From Polytrichum commune (lineage: Eukaryota > Streptophyta > Polytrichopsida > Polytrichales > Polytrichaceae), in the NCBI GenBank assembly GCA_950295325.1, contig OX485805.1, positions 17,717,501 to 17,781,500 on the forward strand: 64,000 nt of DNA. Reading direction: 5' to 3'. Positions 61,101 through 64,000 of this stretch are shown one piece after another (positions within the stretch are counted from its first letter, which is position 1; every line of letters begins with the position of its first letter). Both the position numbers and the translations under genes were made by a program. Below the pieces are notes generated by a model. It did no database searches, had not been told where the DNA came from, and was given only the letters and a program-made list of their open reading frames with translations.

Positions 61101-64000
61101 TCATATAACCCCTCCTCAGATGGCTACAACAAGGGAATAATGGATACACTTTTGGTACATCTAAAATTAAAATATCATCAGCAGCATATGCAGATGACCT
61201 AGCAGCAATCGCCAATAAACTAGAGACACTACAAACACAACTCAACAAACTAGACAAATTCTGCGAATGGGCAAGAATGGATCTTGGAATACCCAAGTGC
61301 GCAATAACTGGATGCCCAAACAAATCCAAACTTCACCCCACAACCTTTAAAGCCCTAATCCAATCTACCAATATCAACTACAGAAACCAACCTATACCAG
61401 TCTTAAACCAACATGAATCATACACGTATCTAGGAATAAATCTTGCACCATCACTCAAATGGAAAACACAAATAAATACCACTACAGCTAAAGTAATAAA
61501 ACAGTGTCAAGCCCTTGTAACATGCCCAGCTACTATGAAACAAAAAATAAACATGGCAAATACAGTCATACGTGCTGGAATAGCATACAGTTTCTACACA
61601 GTGCCATACTCCATACCAGCTATCAAAAAACTCGATAAAAAAATCATAGCACTTCACAAAATGATATGCGGAATACCCAAATGCACATCTAACATCGCTA
61701 CACAACTCCCACACAATCTATTCGGAATCGAAGCATTCTCACTACAAAATGCCTATTTAAGATGCATTGGAGAACAACTACAAAACGCCCTCAATGATAA
61801 AGGTAGAATTGGGAAAATATATATTGGTCTACTTCAATTCATACTCGCCAAATATGGGGGCTCTAAGGAAATCACCCGCATTAAATACCACCACTGTGTT
61901 AGATTACCCATCACTAGAACATTATTCTTGCTCAAACATAAAGCCGGAGTCCACCTAAAAAGTACAATAAACAATTTCCTACTAACCCCATTCCCACTTG
62001 AAACGGCATGGATGCAGGAAGCACAAATGCTTCATGGCCTAAATTCCAGCACCTCACTTAAATTACTACACAAACTACTTGTACATAATATAATCACACT
62101 AGACCAAATTACCATGTCTAATGGTACCACTCTAATGAACCCGAACGAATTCAAGATCTACCACTCCACTCCTTCTAAACTTATCAAAAGCGCACTTAAC
62201 ATAGCTAATCAATTATTTTGCCACCCCCCTTGTAATCAATGCCCCCTACCATGCCAACAACACCATCCACCAAGATCCCTAAAAAATAAATATATAATAA
62301 GACACCACAATATCCTACCACACCCACCAACCGCCCCCGTACACCCCCCTAACCTCCCCATCCCCCCTCTACCCCCTCCTCCCAACAACATACTTAAAGA
62401 CCCCCGATAATTCCCCATACACAAAATAATCGATCATAAACAAAAACAATCCAAGGACCATAACGGAATAAAAAGAACAGTCACGTCGTACTTATGTCAA
62501 TGGACTACAACAAATAACAACACATATAACAAATGGCGAACTCAAAGGGACCTATACCCCTACTGTGAAGCCAACACATGTAATCACAACACAGACCTAC
62601 TTATCCATTACTACAAAGAAAAACAACACAAACATTTGTCAAACATAATTAATGCCTACTTCTCCACAGAACAACATAGAGACACAAGATACGTCACACC
62701 AACCACAATAATTCCATTAGCACATATCTCTATTAATGAATGCAACCCAGAAAACGACATCGAAACAAACTCTGATACTATCCAAACACAATTCGATGTC
62801 GCTCACATATACGAAAACAATGGCCGACACCTCATTACCATCCCGAAAGCTAGACTAACATGGCTATGGAAACAATACCAATTGACAAAAAACAACACAC
62901 ACGGTCTAGAACCATCTACCCAATCGTTCGAAACTGAAATTGTTTGGTTATACCAAAGGTACAAATACCGTATCCCAAAAAATGACCCACTCAAACGAGC
63001 CCAATATACAATACCAACCCAAATATTAGATCTCATGATTACAACATTCAATATTAACCACTCATATTTTTCATCCCCAGTTATATGCCCCACACAATTC
63101 ACCCAATTCTACTCACCATTCTCGCGAGACATAATATTTGGATCCCTAGGTAAAGCGTTTGATCATAAATGGCAAGGAATCGGTTACGCACACCCTCATA
63201 ATACAACAGACCTACAACAAGCTATTCACTGGGCGCGCATAGCGGCCCAAAATGATCCATATATAATAACTATACTTATATCTCCGAATACTAATTGGTA
63301 CCAAAATTCCAACCCACACACAGGCCCATTCCCAGACACACACGTCATTGCCCATTTCGCCGCTGATACGATCACGTATGAGGAACCCACAATACCCCCC
63401 GAGCTCAATATCACAAGAAAAGAACCATCTACCATACAAATATTTTGTATCCATCACCAAAACAATAACATAGGCACCTACGAACAAATGAAATTAATAA
63501 ACGACACAGCAAATAACCTCCAAATACTACAAAGTCACACACAAACTGCACCACCCACCCCTCCAAACATCACCGTTAACCCTAGTAAAAAATGGGCCAA
63601 ATTAAACTACCCAAATACAACCCCATACAATAATACCCCTACCCCACAACTTCCAAACTACCAAACTAACTTACCGCTAAAATTCCACCCCCAATTTAGC
63701 TACTACACAGACGGATCCTTTATAAAACCCAAAGAAATTGCCCCTGGGGTATGGAGAAGAGAAAGAGCTGGATACGGTATCTATAGCCCCAAAGGCTTAA
63801 ATATCGCCAAAAGACTCCATGGGCATCAAAACATACTACGTGCAGAAATGATGGCTATACACAAAACACTAAGAATCATCAATACACAATTTTCTAATGA
63901 ACCCGCATTCATATTCACAGACAGTCTAAACGTACTATACTTAATCAACACACAAATTAAACACCCCACTCTCCATAATAGTCACCCCGACCAAACCACA
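58140..64000 (+). pseudogene. LINE D ORF2 (partial): APE, RT, MTase-like, RNase H
   Basis: Starts MPNILHTHPA like copy A (MPDILTTHPL). It shifts frame in an A run at about 58173-58183 and then stays in one frame to the window end except for TAA at 61106 and TAA at 62408. APE domain: ITWNASSF, QETK, LCGDFNRD, SDHYPV (58790-59560). RT: HRPIAL, QEGFRAERST, YIDFKNAFGSIDH, RGIIQGDTLSPYLF, YADDLAAI (60660-61210). Then thumb and a Cys/His-rich CHPPCNQCPLPC segment (about 62220), the FGSLG..KW.GIGYAHPHN domain (63060-63390) and RNase H (YYTDGSF, RAEMMAIHKTL, FTDSLN; from 63700). The TAA at 61106 sits where A has Glu (LFLIFLEPLLRW). The frame from 62411 is open through 64000. Probably a young inactivated copy. 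Confidence 0.87.

Larger units (their letters stand above)
55100..64000 (+). mobile_element. LINE copy D (Dualen-like), runs off window
   Basis: A plus-strand member of the same family as copy A, with the same order: ORF1, repeat spacer, 2A-like motif, ORF2. The protein blocks align with A throughout but at clear divergence, so A and D are separate lineages. D is much better preserved: one frameshift in ORF1, one in the ORF2 start region and two in-frame stops in the 5.8 kb of ORF2 in view. The 5' limit is uncertain (possibly near 53280). The 3' part, including the rest of RNase H, the zinc finger and the REL domain, lies beyond the window. Confidence 0.85.

Noticed and set aside
61106-61108. 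TAA inside LINE D RT as a programmed readthrough or recoded codon
   Set aside because: Copy A has a sense Glu codon at this place, and the second TAA at 62408 also aligns to sense sequence. Ordinary nonsense mutations explain both.
60328-61329. Several minus-strand frames across LINE D ORF2
   Set aside because: Antisense shadows of the RT-coding strand.

Overview
The window is nuclear DNA from a land plant. Two host genes are recognisable, both with many spliced exons: a DnaJ-type ARG1 (altered response to gravity) gene on the minus strand near the left end, and a DEG5 thylakoid-lumen serine protease on the plus strand in the right centre. The DEG5 protein carries a chloroplast transit peptide and a twin-arginine lumen signal. 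Most of the remaining ~55 kb is transposable-element sequence in AT-rich DNA. The long gene-poor stretches and the unusual LINE family suggest a large-genome non-seed plant such as a lycophyte or fern. That lineage guess is an inference with low confidence.

Layout. 359-5642 (-): ARG1, 11 exons, with a MITE in one intron. 6908-7945: large foldback element. 10436-10900: a dispersed repeat and a tRNA-like SINE. 10890 to about 23700 (-): LINE copy A, with a tandem-repeat 5' region, ORF1, a repeat-filled spacer, a 2A-like motif and a decayed ORF2. 25180-26060: a second SINE-like repeat and a small MITE of the 6908-7945 family. 30083-32140 (-): LINE fragment B. 34893-36237: a non-autonomous hAT element inside another repeat copy. 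36463-37961: a PIF/Harbinger element carrying a Myb/SANT-like gene. 38323-38820: a Tourist-like MITE. 39024-42991 (+): DEG5, 8 exons. 47860-48965 (-): LINE fragment C. 50200-52185 (+): a decayed hAT transposase. About 55100-64000 (+): LINE copy D, which is much better preserved and runs off the right edge.

The most interesting object is the LINE family. Joining what copies A, B, C and D retain, ORF2 has this order: a 2A-like motif (GDIETNPGP or GDIKPNPGP) directly followed by Met, an APE endonuclease, a reverse transcriptase (YADD), an unusual conserved domain resembling PCIF1-type adenine methyltransferases, an RNase H, a CCHC zinc finger and a C-terminal restriction-like endonuclease (KPD...E...K..KY). 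Two different endonucleases plus RNase H is the hallmark of the Dualen/RandI group known from green algae. Finding it with a 2A-like leader and a methyltransferase-like domain in a vascular-plant-like genome is the main candidate for an undescribed system. ORF1 appears to encode two RRM-like folds and a C-terminal coiled coil. The ORF1-ORF2 spacer holds tandem repeats, each carrying the same GC-rich hairpin motif in different reading frames, which suggests an RNA or DNA signal rather than protein coding.
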